From positions 124,001 through 188,000 of the forward strand of contig NZ_WBJS01000004.1 of assembly GCF_009296265.1 (NCBI RefSeq): a stretch of 64,000 nucleotides of DNA. The letters are read 5' to 3'. Source of the DNA: Thioclava sp. JE_KL1 (GTDB lineage Bacteria; Pseudomonadota; Alphaproteobacteria; Rhodobacterales; Rhodobacteraceae). Positions within the stretch are counted from its first letter, which is position 1. Every line of letters begins with the position of its first letter. Positions 51,487-60,280 of the stretch are shown in pieces. The translations under genes and the position numbers were made by a program. The notes under the pieces were generated by a model. The model did no database searches, was not told the DNA's origin, and was given only the letters and a program-made list of their open reading frames with translations.

Positions 51487-53306
51487 CGGGTCAGCACATA
51501 GGACCCCGGCGCATCGCAGAGCGGGCGATACTTGCGCCCCTTGCCCATGGGCGGCGGCGCGATCTCCTGCCCGTCGCCCGTCTTGCGCAGCCATTTCGCC
51601 CAAGGCTCCCACCACGACCCTTCGCGGGGCTCACATTCCGCAGCCCAGTCCGACGCGGAAGGATGCAGCATGCCGGGGCGGTGCTCCATCAAGCGATAGC
51701 TCGCGCGCGGCGCACCCGGCGGGCGCACGATCCCGGTATTGTGCCCGCCCGAGACCAGCGCGAAGGTGACGGCGCCCGGCAGCGACCATGTCAGCTTAAA
51801 GACCGAATGCCAGGGCGCGATGTGATCGGTCTGGGTCGCGACGGCGAAGACCGGCGTCTCGATATCCTGCAGGAAGACCGGCGTGCCGCGCGTGTCCATC
51901 CGCCCCTCGGCCAGATCGTTGTCGAGGAACAGCCGGCGCAGATATTGCGAATGCATCTTGTAGGGCATCCGCGTCGCGTCGTGGCTCCACGAGGCCATCG
52001 CGCCATCCGTCTCGCGCTCGCCCATCAGATAGGTATGAACCGCCTGCGACCAGATCAGGTCCTTCGATTTGAGCATGGTGAAAGTGCCCGCCATCGCGGT
52101 CTTGTCGAGATAGCCCTCCTCCCACATCATGTCTTCGATCAGGCTGAGTTGATCTTCATTGGTGAACAGGCTCAATTCCCCGGCCTCGGTGAAATCGACC
52201 TGCGCCGCCAGCATCGTGAGCGAAGCCAGCCGGTCATCGCCATCGCGCGCCATCGCCGCCGCCGCGACCGACAGAAGCGTGCCGCCGAGGCAATAGCCCA
52301 GCCCGTGAACCTTTTCCGCCCCGGTGATCTCGCAGAGCGCATCGAGCGCCGTCATCACGCCCTCTTCGCGGTAATCGTCGAAGCCCAGATCGCGGTCGCC
52401 CTCGTCGGGGTTCTTCCACGAGATCGCGAAGACGGTGAAACCCTGCCCCACGAGCCAGCGGATCAGAGAATTCGTCTCCTCCAGATCGAGGATGTAATAT
52501 TTCATGATCCATGCCGGCACGATCAGCAGCGGCACCGAATGGACCTTCGGCGTGCTGGGCTCGTATTGCAGCAACTCGATCAGATCGTTGCGCAGCACCA
52601 CCTTGCCCGGCGTCAGCGCCACGTCGGTTCCCGGGATCAACGTGGGCTCCGGCTTGGTGTCGCCGGTCATCACCTTGACCGCATCCTCGCCCCAATAGCG
52701 CGCCCCGCGCATGAGGTTCACGCCGCCCTCTTTCAGCGTCTGGGCAAGGACCAGCGGATTGGTCGCGATGAAATTCGTGGGCGACGCCATGTCGAGCCAT
52801 TGCCGCGCGTAGAACTGCATCATCTGTTCATGGCGTGCCTCGACCCCGCGCACATCCGTCGTGGCGTTGTGCCACCATTGCTGGGCATGGAGGAAACTCT
52901 GCGCATAGAGGGAATACGGGAACTTCTGCCAATCGGGCGCAGAGAAGCGGCGGTCCTGCGGCAGCGGCTCGAGCGGCTGCGCGCCCTCGTCGTCGCTCCG
53001 GTGCGGCGCCATCTCGCGCATCAGGTGCATCCATTTGCGGCCCGCTTTCCAGCCCAGTTCGGCCTGCTTGCCGGGGCTGAGCGCAAGATGGGTCGCCCAA
53101 TCGGAAAACGCGAGCCCGAGCGAAATCGGAGACAGCCCGCCTTCGGCCCGGCCCATCAGCGCGTGAGACAACCGATCGAGACGTTCGAACGAGGCCAGCG
53201 CCGCGCTGTGCTCCTCGGCCTGAGGCGTGTCGGCCTGTGCAGATTTGCCCGCAGCTTTCCCTGCGCCCTTGCGCGGTGGCGTTTTGTCTCCGGCCATATC
53301 CTTCAT
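51483..53306 (-). CDS. phaC: Class I poly(3-hydroxyalkanoate) synthase PhaC
   Basis: 607 residues from the ATG at 53306 with AGGAGG seven bases upstream. The N-terminal domain (PLEPLPQDRRFSAPDWQKFP) is followed by the alpha/beta core. Catalytic Cys339 lies in the lipase-like box GYCLGG. The catalytic Asp (TQTDHIAPW, near 500) and His (GGHNTGIV, near 530) are present. It polymerises 3-hydroxybutyryl-CoA into PHB granules. Its stop overlaps the end of the convergent ligase gene by 4 bases. Confidence 0.96.
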   Translation of the reverse strand: MKDMAGDKTPPRKGAGKAAGKSAQADTPQAEEHSAALASFERLDRLSHALMGRAEGGLSPISLGLAFSDWATHLALSPGKQAELGWKAGRKWMHLMREMAPHRSDDEGAQPLEPLPQDRRFSAPDWQKFPYSLYAQSFLHAQQWWHNATTDVRGVEARHEQMMQFYARQWLDMASPTNFIATNPLVLAQTLKEGGVNLMRGARYWGEDAVKVMTGDTKPEPTLIPGTDVALTPGKVVLRNDLIELLQYEPSTPKVHSVPLLIVPAWIMKYYILDLEETNSLIRWLVGQGFTVFAISWKNPDEGDRDLGFDDYREEGVMTALDALCEITGAEKVHGLGYCLGGTLLSVAAAAMARDGDDRLASLTMLAAQVDFTEAGELSLFTNEDQLSLIEDMMWEEGYLDKTAMAGTFTMLKSKDLIWSQAVHTYLMGERETDGAMASWSHDATRMPYKMHSQYLRRLFLDNDLAEGRMDTRGTPVFLQDIETPVFAVATQTDHIAPWHSVFKLTWSLPGAVTFALVSGGHNTGIVRPPGAPRASYRLMEHRPGMLHPSASDWAAECEPREGSWWEPWAKWLRKTGDGQEIAPPPMGKGRKYRPLCDAPGSYVLTR

Positions 53307-53571
53307 CCCGCAGCCTCCTAGCGTTGCGATTCCGCGCAGAACTTACCGCAAAACCGATGACAGTGGTTTGACCTGACGCAAGAGAACGCGCCACCGCAAC
53401 GCCTCACGCAAATAAGAGCCGATCTCACATGGGCGGGAGGCGGATGAAATATCGGAACTGAGGCATTGCTGCATCGGTTCACCCTGCACATCTCGAGACG
53501 CAAGGGCAAAGGCGAGATGGCAAACCGGGACACGCCACCCCCGGGGAGCGCTGTCCGCTGCCGATGCCCCG

Positions 53572-53595
53572 CGACATACGGATACGACATACGGA
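53572..53595. repeat. Direct repeat of 11 bases
   Basis: CGACATACGGA occurs at 53572-53582 and 53585-53595 (13-base period). It lies just before the candidate small RNA and could be a regulator site. Confidence 0.4.
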
Positions 53596-53734
53596 AAGGC
53601 CGGGTTTCTCTCTCCACCCTTCCCTCTGCCTGGGTTTCCGGCACGACCTGCTTCCGGGTTCTCCTGTCTCTCTTGCCCGGAAGCAGGCCCCTTCACTCCC
53701 AACTCCCCGCCCCTCTCGGGCGGGGCTTTTCTTT
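53596..53734 (+). ncRNA. Candidate small RNA with CU-rich hairpin loop
   Basis: A perfect 12-bp inverted repeat CCTGCTTCCGGG / CCCGGAAGCAGG (53647-53687) encloses a 17-base pyrimidine-rich loop containing CTCCT. An intrinsic terminator follows 16 bases later. A CUCCU loop can pair with Shine-Dalgarno or 16S sequences, as in Rhodobacter CcsR RNAs, though the full CCUCCUCCC motif is absent. The 5' end and promoter are guesses; no clear -35/-10 is seen. Confidence 0.4.
53704..53734 (+). terminator. Intrinsic terminator in the phaC-MFS gap
   Basis: CCCCGCCC / GGGCGGGG (8 bp, loop CTCTC) is followed by CTTTTCTTT. No protein gene stands upstream on this strand, implying an RNA transcript. Confidence 0.85.
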
Positions 53735-53821
53735 ACCCGCCTCACCTGCGCGATAGAGCACGCAAGCCTGCGCGCGGCCGCGGGGTGACACCGTGCGCCT
53801 GCGTGCTAGCTATGCCCGGTC

Positions 53822-55297
53822 ATGTTGAGCAGGCTTCGAGACAATATCATTCCGCTGACGGTCGCGCTGTCGCTCCTGATGGAGCTGATCGACGCGACCG
53901 TTCTGGCGACCGCGATCCCGGTGATCGCGCGGGACCTTTCGGTGCCGGTGCTGTCGCTCAAGATGGCGATGGCGACCTATCTGATCGCGCTCGCGGCTTT
54001 CGTGCCGATCTCGGGCTGGATCGCGGATCGCATCGGGGCGCGGCGGACTTTCCTCGCGGCGATGGGCGTGTTTCTCGTGGCCTCGCTTCTCTGTGCGATC
54101 CAGACGAGCCTGACGGGGCTGGTGCTGGCCCGCGCGCTGCAGGGCATCGGGGCGGCGATGATGAGTCCGGTGGGCCGGTTGATCGTGCTGCGCCACACCT
54201 CCAAGGAGGAGATGACCCGCGCGATGGTCTACGTCACCCTGCCCGCGCTGATCGGCCCGGCGCTGGGCCCCTTCGTGGGCGCGACGGTGACGACCTTTCT
54301 CGGCTGGCGCTCGATCTTCCTGATGAACTTGCCGCTCGGCGCGCTGGCGATCTGGCTGACGCTGCGCCACATGCCCGCCGACGGCCCTCCCGAGCCGAAA
54401 CCGTTCGACTTCCCGGGCTTCCTGCTGTCTGCCGTGGGGCTGGCGGCGGTGATGACTGGCTTCTCCGCGCTGGGCGAGCATATCCTGCCATGGCAGGCCG
54501 CCGCGGGCCTAAGCGTTGCGGGTGTGGCGCTGCTGGTCCTTTACTGGCTGCGGGCGCGCAACACGGAGGAGCCGCTTCTCGATCTGCGACTGTTCCGGCA
54601 CCGCACCTTCGATGTCTCGATCACCGGCGGGCTGATTTTCCGGCTGTCGAACGGGGCGATCTCGTTGCTGCTACCGCTGTTCTTTCAGCTGGGGCTTGGT
54701 GCCTCGGTGATGGTCTCGGGCGCATTGACGGGTCTGAACGCGGTGGGTGCGGTCAGCCTGCGGACCTTCGTGCCGCGCATCCTCGACCGGTTCGGCTTCA
54801 AATGGGTGATGATCTGGGCGGCGGTGATCCGCGGCGCCACGATCTTCGGCTTCCTCACCGTGACGAGCATCCATGACTGGCAACTGATCCCGCTTCTGCT
54901 GATCGGGGGCGCGGCGCAATCGGTCGTCTTCACCGCGATCAACTCCATCGGGTTTGCCGATCTCGACACGCGCGAGATGAGCCCCGCCACCGCCTTCACC
55001 GCGATGAGCCGTCAGGTCTCGCTCGCGCTCGGCATCGCGCTGGCGGGCGTGGTGCTGGAGCTGACCGCAGGCTCGGCGGCGACCACGACAGGGGCCGAGA
55101 TGATCCCGATCCACGCCTTCCTCTGGGGCTTTGCGATTGCGGGCGCGACGGGGCCGCTCTCGGCGCTCTATTTCCTCCGCCTGCGCCGGGGCGATGCCGA
55201 CGGGCTGCGCCGCAAACGCCGGACGGTGGAGCCATACGGTTCGGCCAAGGAGCGCTTCCGCGCGCCGCAATCCAAACAACGTGAACCAGCCGAATGA
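53822..55297 (+). CDS. MFS transporter, DHA2-type drug exporter-like
   Basis: 491 residues with about 14 hydrophobic helices. Motif A appears as GWIADRIGARRTFL, the antiporter motif C region as VTLPALIGPALGPFVGATVT, and an early helix SLLMELIDATVLATAIPVIA carries the DHA2-type Asp. The tail is basic and disordered. It probably exports small toxic compounds using the proton gradient. It is followed by an Lrp-type regulator after 66 bases but is not clearly in its operon. Confidence 0.85.
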   Translation: MLSRLRDNIIPLTVALSLLMELIDATVLATAIPVIARDLSVPVLSLKMAMATYLIALAAFVPISGWIADRIGARRTFLAAMGVFLVASLLCAIQTSLTGLVLARALQGIGAAMMSPVGRLIVLRHTSKEEMTRAMVYVTLPALIGPALGPFVGATVTTFLGWRSIFLMNLPLGALAIWLTLRHMPADGPPEPKPFDFPGFLLSAVGLAAVMTGFSALGEHILPWQAAAGLSVAGVALLVLYWLRARNTEEPLLDLRLFRHRTFDVSITGGLIFRLSNGAISLLLPLFFQLGLGASVMVSGALTGLNAVGAVSLRTFVPRILDRFGFKWVMIWAAVIRGATIFGFLTVTSIHDWQLIPLLLIGGAAQSVVFTAINSIGFADLDTREMSPATAFTAMSRQVSLALGIALAGVVLELTAGSAATTTGAEMIPIHAFLWGFAIAGATGPLSALYFLRLRRGDADGLRRKRRTVEPYGSAKERFRAPQSKQREPAE

Positions 55298-55363
55298 GCA
55301 GTGCTGCACCGGACCCGAAAAATCGGGGATGCGCAGGGCGTTAACCCGGTGTAGCGTGGCGCC

Positions 55364-55849
55364 ATGATCAAGCTCGACCCCCGCGATATCGAAATTCTGC
55401 GCGTGCTGGCGCGCGAGGGCCGCATCACCAAGGCGGCGCTGGCCGAGAAGATCAACCTCTCGCCCACGCCCGCCTGGGACCGGCTGAAAAAGCTGGAGAA
55501 AGCGGGCCTGATCGCGGGCTATCGCGCGACCTTCAACCTCAAGAAGCTCGGGCCGCATGTGACGCTGTTCGTGGCCGCAGAACTGGCCGATCACACCGCC
55601 GCCAGTTTCCAGACCTTCGAGCGTTCGCTCGATCAGCACCCCGAGGTCGTGGGCTGCTGGGCTTTGGGCGGCGGATTCGACTATCTGATGCAGATCGTGA
55701 CCCGCGACATCGACGCCTATCAGCGGCTCATCGACTCGATGCTGGACGCGCGGATCGGCATCGCGCGCTACTTCACCTATATCGTCACGAAAGAGGTGAA
55801 GAACGCCGCCATGCCCCCCTTCGACCTCTTCGCAGACCAAATGGACTGA
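55364..55849 (+). CDS. Lrp/AsnC-family transcriptional regulator
   Basis: 161 residues. The helix-turn-helix spans about 4-55 (ILRVLAREGRITKAALAEKI, SPTPAWDRLKKLEKAGLI), followed by the RAM/AsnC ligand domain. It lies 102 bases upstream of an aldehyde dehydrogenase and an aminotransferase on the same strand. The order asnC-ssd-atf is the same as at the end of the ectoine catabolic cluster of Ruegeria pomeroyi, suggesting it regulates these two genes. No ectoine hydrolase is present here. Confidence 0.88.
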   Translation: MIKLDPRDIEILRVLAREGRITKAALAEKINLSPTPAWDRLKKLEKAGLIAGYRATFNLKKLGPHVTLFVAAELADHTAASFQTFERSLDQHPEVVGCWALGGGFDYLMQIVTRDIDAYQRLIDSMLDARIGIARYFTYIVTKEVKNAAMPPFDLFADQMD

Positions 55850-55951
55850 CGGACGGCGCTATTTCAGCCCAAATCCGGGGCCCGCGCAGTCCATTCGGAC
55901 TATTACCCTGTGAAATCGGGCGCAGAGTGATCTCAACCAAGGAGGTCTCTC

Positions 55952-57427
55952 ATGCTCGACACCGCCATTTCCGCCCGCCCCGATATCGCCGACAAGCGCC
56001 TGCTGCGCAGCTTTGCCTATGTGAACGGCCGCTGGATCGCGGGCGAGACGGGCGAGGTGATCCCCGTCACCAACCCCGCCAATGCCGAACGTCTGGGCGA
56101 TATCACCGCGCTCAACCGCGGCCAGTCGCGCGCGGCGGTCGATGCCGCCCAAGCCGCCTTCCTCGACTGGTCGATGACGCTGCCGCAGGAACGCTCCGCC
56201 ATTCTGCGCCGCTGGTTCGACCTGATCATCGAGGCGAAGGACGATCTCGCCCGGATCATGGTGCTCGAACAGGGCAAGCCGCTGAGCGAAGCCATGGGCG
56301 AGATCGACTATGCGGCGAGCTTCATCGAGTACTACGCCGAAGAGGCCAAGCGTCCGAATATCGAGGGCGTCACCTCGCATCTGCACGACGCAGAGGTGGA
56401 GTTGTGGCTCGAACCCGTGGGCGTCGTGGGTCTCGTCACGCCGTGGAACTTCCCCGCCGCGATGCTGACCCGCAAGGCCGCCGCCGCCATCGCGGCTGGC
56501 TGCACCGTGGTCGCGCACCCCTCGCATGAGACGCCCTATTCGGCGCTGGCGCTGGCGGAACTGGCCGAGCGCGCGGGCCTGCCCGCAGGCGTGTTCAACG
56601 TGCTGACCGGCCACGCGCCCGAGATCGTCGAGCCCTGGTGCGACGACACCCGCGTGCGCGCGCTCTCCTTCACCGGCTCCACCGAAGTGGGTCGCTTGCT
56701 CTATCGCCAATCGGCTCAGACCGTGAAGCGGCTGGTCCTCGAACTGGGCGGCCATGCCCCGGTGATCGTCTTCAAGGGGGCCGATCTCGATCAGGCCGTC
56801 GAGGAAGTCATCAAGGCGAAATTCGCAACCTCCGGCCAAGACTGCCTCGGCGCGAACCGGATCTATGTCGAGCGTCCCGTCTATGAGGAGTTCTGCCGCC
56901 GCTTCACCGAGGCCACGCAGGCGCTCAGCGTGGGCATCGGCATGGACGATCCCGATATCGGCCCGCTGATGAACGAAAAGGCGATGGCCAAGCAGGAAGA
57001 GCACGTGGCCGATGCGTTGGCAAAGGGCGCGAAACTCGCCTGCGGCGGCAAGCGGCTCGATCGCGGCCCGCTGTTCTTCGCGCCGACCGTGCTGACCGAC
57101 GTGCCTGATAACGCCAAGATCATGCAGGAGGAGACCTTCGGCCCCGTCGCTCCGATCACCGTCTTCGACACGGAAGAAGAGGTCTTCGCCAAGGCCAACG
57201 CGACCGAATACGGCCTCGTCGCTTACGTCCACAGCCAGAACCCGAAACGCATCTACCGCGCCACCCGCGCGCTGCAATTCGGCATGGTCGCGGTCAACCG
57301 CACCAAGGTCACCGGCGCGCCGATCCCGTTCGGCGGCATGAAGCAATCCGGCCTCGGCCGCGAAGGCTCGCGTCGCGGAATGGAAGAGTTCATGGAAATC
57401 AAATACGTCTGCCGGGATTGGGGTTAA
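55952..57427 (+). CDS. NAD(P)-dependent aldehyde dehydrogenase (succinate/aspartate-semialdehyde type)
   Basis: 491 residues from the ATG at 55952 with AAGGAGG upstream. ALDH motifs: VTPWNFPAAMLTRKAAAAIA, the NAD-site FTGSTEVGRLL, the general base in LELGGHAP, and the catalytic Cys in FATSGQDCLGANR. The sequence is of the succinate-semialdehyde dehydrogenase (GabD) class. It would oxidise the aldehyde made by the next gene's aminotransferase, in putrescine/GABA or ectoine/diaminobutyrate breakdown. The exact aldehyde is uncertain. Confidence 0.9.
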   Translation: MLDTAISARPDIADKRLLRSFAYVNGRWIAGETGEVIPVTNPANAERLGDITALNRGQSRAAVDAAQAAFLDWSMTLPQERSAILRRWFDLIIEAKDDLARIMVLEQGKPLSEAMGEIDYAASFIEYYAEEAKRPNIEGVTSHLHDAEVELWLEPVGVVGLVTPWNFPAAMLTRKAAAAIAAGCTVVAHPSHETPYSALALAELAERAGLPAGVFNVLTGHAPEIVEPWCDDTRVRALSFTGSTEVGRLLYRQSAQTVKRLVLELGGHAPVIVFKGADLDQAVEEVIKAKFATSGQDCLGANRIYVERPVYEEFCRRFTEATQALSVGIGMDDPDIGPLMNEKAMAKQEEHVADALAKGAKLACGGKRLDRGPLFFAPTVLTDVPDNAKIMQEETFGPVAPITVFDTEEEVFAKANATEYGLVAYVHSQNPKRIYRATRALQFGMVAVNRTKVTGAPIPFGGMKQSGLGREGSRRGMEEFMEIKYVCRDWG

Positions 57428-57473
57428 TTTCCCCGCCCGCCTGGACGCCCAAGACAAGAAGAAGGAGAGAAAA

Positions 57474-58844
57474 TTGCTGACCAATGACCAACTCGACAAG
57501 TGGGATCGCGAAAGCTTCTTCCACCCCTCGACGCATCTCGCCCAGCACGCGCGCGGCGAGTCCCCCAACCGCATCGTCACCGGCGGCAAGGGCGTGTTCA
57601 TCGAGGATCGCGACGGCAACAAGCTGCTCGACGCCTTTGCGGGCCTTTACTGCGTGAACGTGGGCTACGGGCGCACCGAGATCTCCGAGGCCATCGCCGA
57701 GCAGGCGAAGGAGCTGGCCTATTACCACGCCTATGTCGGCCACGGCACGGAAGCCTCGATCACGCTGGCGCATATGGTCCTCGACCGTGCGCCCGATCAC
57801 ATGTCGAAGGTCTATTTCGGTCTGTCGGGCTCGGATGCGAACGAGACCAACATCAAGCTGGTCTGGTATTACAACAACATCCTGAACCGCCCCGAGAAGA
57901 AGAAGATCATCTCGCGCTGGCGCGGCTATCACGGCTCGGGCCTGATGACCGGCTCGCTGACGGGTCTGGAGCTGTTCCACAAGAAGTTCGACCTGCCGCT
58001 GAGCCAGGTGATCCACACCGAGGCGCCCTATTACTACCGCCGCCCCGATGAGGCGATGTCGGAAGAGGCCTTCACCGCCTATTGCGCGTCCGAGCTCGAG
58101 CAGCTGATCGAACGCGAAGGCCCCGACACCATCGCCGCCTTCATCGGCGAGCCGGTTCTGGGCACCGGCGGCATCGTGCCCCCGCCGGCTGGCTACTGGG
58201 AAGCGATCCAGAAGGTTCTGAACAAATACGACATCCTGCTGATCGCCGACGAGGTCGTGACTGGCTTCGGGCGTCTGGGGAGCATGTTCGGCTCGGACCA
58301 CTACGGAATGAAGCCCGACCTGATCACCATCGCGAAGGGCCTGACCTCGGCCTATGCGCCGCTCTCGGGCACCATCGTTTCCGACAAGATGTGGAAAGTG
58401 CTGGAGCAAGGCACCGACGAGAACGGCCCGATCGGCCACGGCTGGACCTATTCGGCGCACCCGATCGGGGCCGCGGCCGGTGTCGCGAACCTCGAACTGA
58501 TCGACAAGCTGGGCCTCGTCGAGAATGCGGGTTCGGTCGGCAAATACCTCAATGATCAGATGCGAGCCGCCATCGGCGAGCACGCGAATGTCGGCGATAT
58601 CCGCGGCGAAGGGATGCTCTGCGCGGTGGAATTCATGGCCGATCGCGACAATCGCAGCTTCTTCGACGCTTCCGACAAGATCGGCGCGAAGATCGCAGGC
58701 GCGATGGTCGAGCGTGGCGTGATCGGGCGCGCGATGCCGCAGGGCGACATCCTCGGCCTTGCCCCGCCGCTGTGCCTCACCGAGGCGGAGGCCGACAAGA
58801 TCGTCGAAGTCACCGCCGATGCCGTGAAATCGGTTCTGGGCTAA
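57474..58844 (+). CDS. Class III omega-aminotransferase (polyamine or diaminobutyrate type)
   Basis: 456 residues starting at TTG 57474 with AAGGAGAG upstream; no in-frame ATG is near. PLP lysine motif LITIAKGLTSAYAPLSG, the PLP-Asp in LLIADEVVTGFGRLG and SGSDANETNIKLVWYYNNIL fit the putrescine-pyruvate (SpuC)/omega-transaminase branch. It follows the aldehyde dehydrogenase after 46 bases, forming a two-step module under the Lrp regulator. Either putrescine or an ectoine-derived diamine could be the substrate. Confidence 0.88.
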   Translation: MLTNDQLDKWDRESFFHPSTHLAQHARGESPNRIVTGGKGVFIEDRDGNKLLDAFAGLYCVNVGYGRTEISEAIAEQAKELAYYHAYVGHGTEASITLAHMVLDRAPDHMSKVYFGLSGSDANETNIKLVWYYNNILNRPEKKKIISRWRGYHGSGLMTGSLTGLELFHKKFDLPLSQVIHTEAPYYYRRPDEAMSEEAFTAYCASELEQLIEREGPDTIAAFIGEPVLGTGGIVPPPAGYWEAIQKVLNKYDILLIADEVVTGFGRLGSMFGSDHYGMKPDLITIAKGLTSAYAPLSGTIVSDKMWKVLEQGTDENGPIGHGWTYSAHPIGAAAGVANLELIDKLGLVENAGSVGKYLNDQMRAAIGEHANVGDIRGEGMLCAVEFMADRDNRSFFDASDKIGAKIAGAMVERGVIGRAMPQGDILGLAPPLCLTEAEADKIVEVTADAVKSVLG

Positions 58845-58865
58845 GGCCCCTCGGCAGGGGTCGTC

Positions 58866-59129
58866 TTACGAGGCGAGCCCTGCCAGCCATTCGGCAATCG
58901 CCGCGCGGCTGTCTGGATCGGGCGAATGGTGCGTGGCGATGAAATCGTCGAACCAGTCGCGCCGCGCCTCGGGCGTTTGCGTATCTGCGGTCCAGTCGAT
59001 CTTTGCGACCATCCTGACCGCATCGCGATGACAGCGCCCGCAGGATTGCGCGAAGAGCTGCGCCGGATCGGTCTCGGCCAAGGCGGCCCCGGCCCAGATT
59101 GTCAGAAAAACAGTCAAAAAGACGCGCAT
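58866..59129 (-). CDS. Small periplasmic c-type cytochrome
   Basis: 87 residues from the ATG at 59129 (TGATG overlap with lpxB). A signal peptide (MRVFLTVFLTIWAGAALA) is followed by one heme site CGRCH (30-34); a Met that could be the sixth ligand is soon after. The mature protein is only about 69 residues. It is the last gene of the lpx operon, an odd place for a cytochrome. Its electron partner is unknown. Confidence 0.8.
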   Translation of the reverse strand: MRVFLTVFLTIWAGAALAETDPAQLFAQSCGRCHRDAVRMVAKIDWTADTQTPEARRDWFDDFIATHHSPDPDSRAAIAEWLAGLAS

Positions 59130-60280
59130 CACGCCCTCCCGAGAAACTCCAGAACCGAACGCGCCGCGCGCAGACCGGGCGGCTCGCCACCCTCGCCCAA
59201 ACGGCGCATCACCTCTTCCATCGCGGCCATCTGCTCGTCGCGGGCCGCGTCTTCTTCCAGCAATTCCAGCATTTTCGCCGAGATGTCACGCGGCTTGCAG
59301 TCGGGCCCGAGGAATTCCGGGATCACCCGGGTATCGGAGACCAGATTGACTAGCGTCACCGTGTCGATCTTGAGCATCCGCGAAATCACGTGCCAGGTCA
59401 GAAAATTCGCGTCATAGGCGATCACCATCGGCACTCGGTTCGCCGCCAGCTCCAGACTGACCGTGCCCGAGGCCGCCAGTGCGATATCGGCGGCGGCAAA
59501 GGCCGCACGTTTGTCATCGGCATTCTCGACCACGATCGGCGCGACCGGCCAGCGCGCGGTCATCTCGCGCACCATCGGCGCGACACCCCGCACCGTCGGC
59601 AGCACCACCCGCAGCCCCGGCTCGCGGTCGCGCAGCTGCATCAGCGCTTCGTCGAAGCGCGCGCCAAGCCGTTTGACCTCGCCGCGCCGCGAGCCCGGCA
59701 GACACAGCGCCAGCGGTTGTTCCTCGCCGATCATATGGGTCTCGCGGAAGGCCGCCGCATCTGCCCCGGTCGCGCGCGGCTCGGCCACGACCGGATGCCC
59801 CACGAAATCGCAGCTCATCCCGGCAGCTTCCATATAGGGCGGCTCGAACGGCAGCAGCGCAAGCACGTGATCGACCACCTGCGCCATCTTCGTCGCGCGC
59901 CCCGGACGCCACGCCCAGACCGAGGGCGCCACATAGTGGATCACCTTGAGATCAGGGCGCTTTTCCTTCACCAGCCGCGCAACGCGGAGGCAGAAATCGG
60001 GACTGTCGATGGTGATCAGCGCCTCGGCGCCGCTTTCGATCACATGATCCGCCGTCTCGGCAATGCGGCGCTTCAGATGGCGGTATTTCGGCAGGACCTC
60101 CATCAGCCCCATGACCGAAAGTTCTTCCATCGGGAAAAGACTGGTGAGCCCCTGCGCGCCCATCTCCTCGCCGCCGATACCGGACCAGTCCACGCCCGGC
60201 GCAAGCCCGTTGATCCCCGCCATCAGGGCGCCGCCGAGCTTGTCGCCCGATGCCTCGCCCGCGATGACGTAGAGCCTCAT
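59129..60280 (-). CDS. lpxB: Lipid-A-disaccharide synthase
   Basis: 383 residues. It begins MRLYVIAGEASGDKLGGALM, the LpxB signature. VIHYVAPSVWAWRPGRATKM and LALCLPGSRRGEVKRLGARF are conserved, as is the late ALAASGTVSLELAANRVPMV. It joins UDP-diacylglucosamine and lipid X into the disaccharide. It overlaps lpxI by ATGA. Confidence 0.97.
   Translation of the reverse strand: MRLYVIAGEASGDKLGGALMAGINGLAPGVDWSGIGGEEMGAQGLTSLFPMEELSVMGLMEVLPKYRHLKRRIAETADHVIESGAEALITIDSPDFCLRVARLVKEKRPDLKVIHYVAPSVWAWRPGRATKMAQVVDHVLALLPFEPPYMEAAGMSCDFVGHPVVAEPRATGADAAAFRETHMIGEEQPLALCLPGSRRGEVKRLGARFDEALMQLRDREPGLRVVLPTVRGVAPMVREMTARWPVAPIVVENADDKRAAFAAADIALAASGTVSLELAANRVPMVIAYDANFLTWHVISRMLKIDTVTLVNLVSDTRVIPEFLGPDCKPRDISAKMLELLEEDAARDEQMAAMEEVMRRLGEGGEPPGLRAARSVLEFLGRA

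Larger units (their letters stand above)
53307..53821. other. Non-coding stretch with candidate small RNA
   Basis: 515 bases with no convincing protein gene. The leftward part near 53307-53450 presumably holds the phaC promoter. The right half holds a short direct repeat, a large hairpin and an intrinsic terminator, described separately. Confidence 0.6.

Noticed and set aside
53466-53756. 96-codon rightward frame across the candidate small RNA
   Set aside because: No ribosome site or domain, and it runs through a perfect hairpin and terminator.
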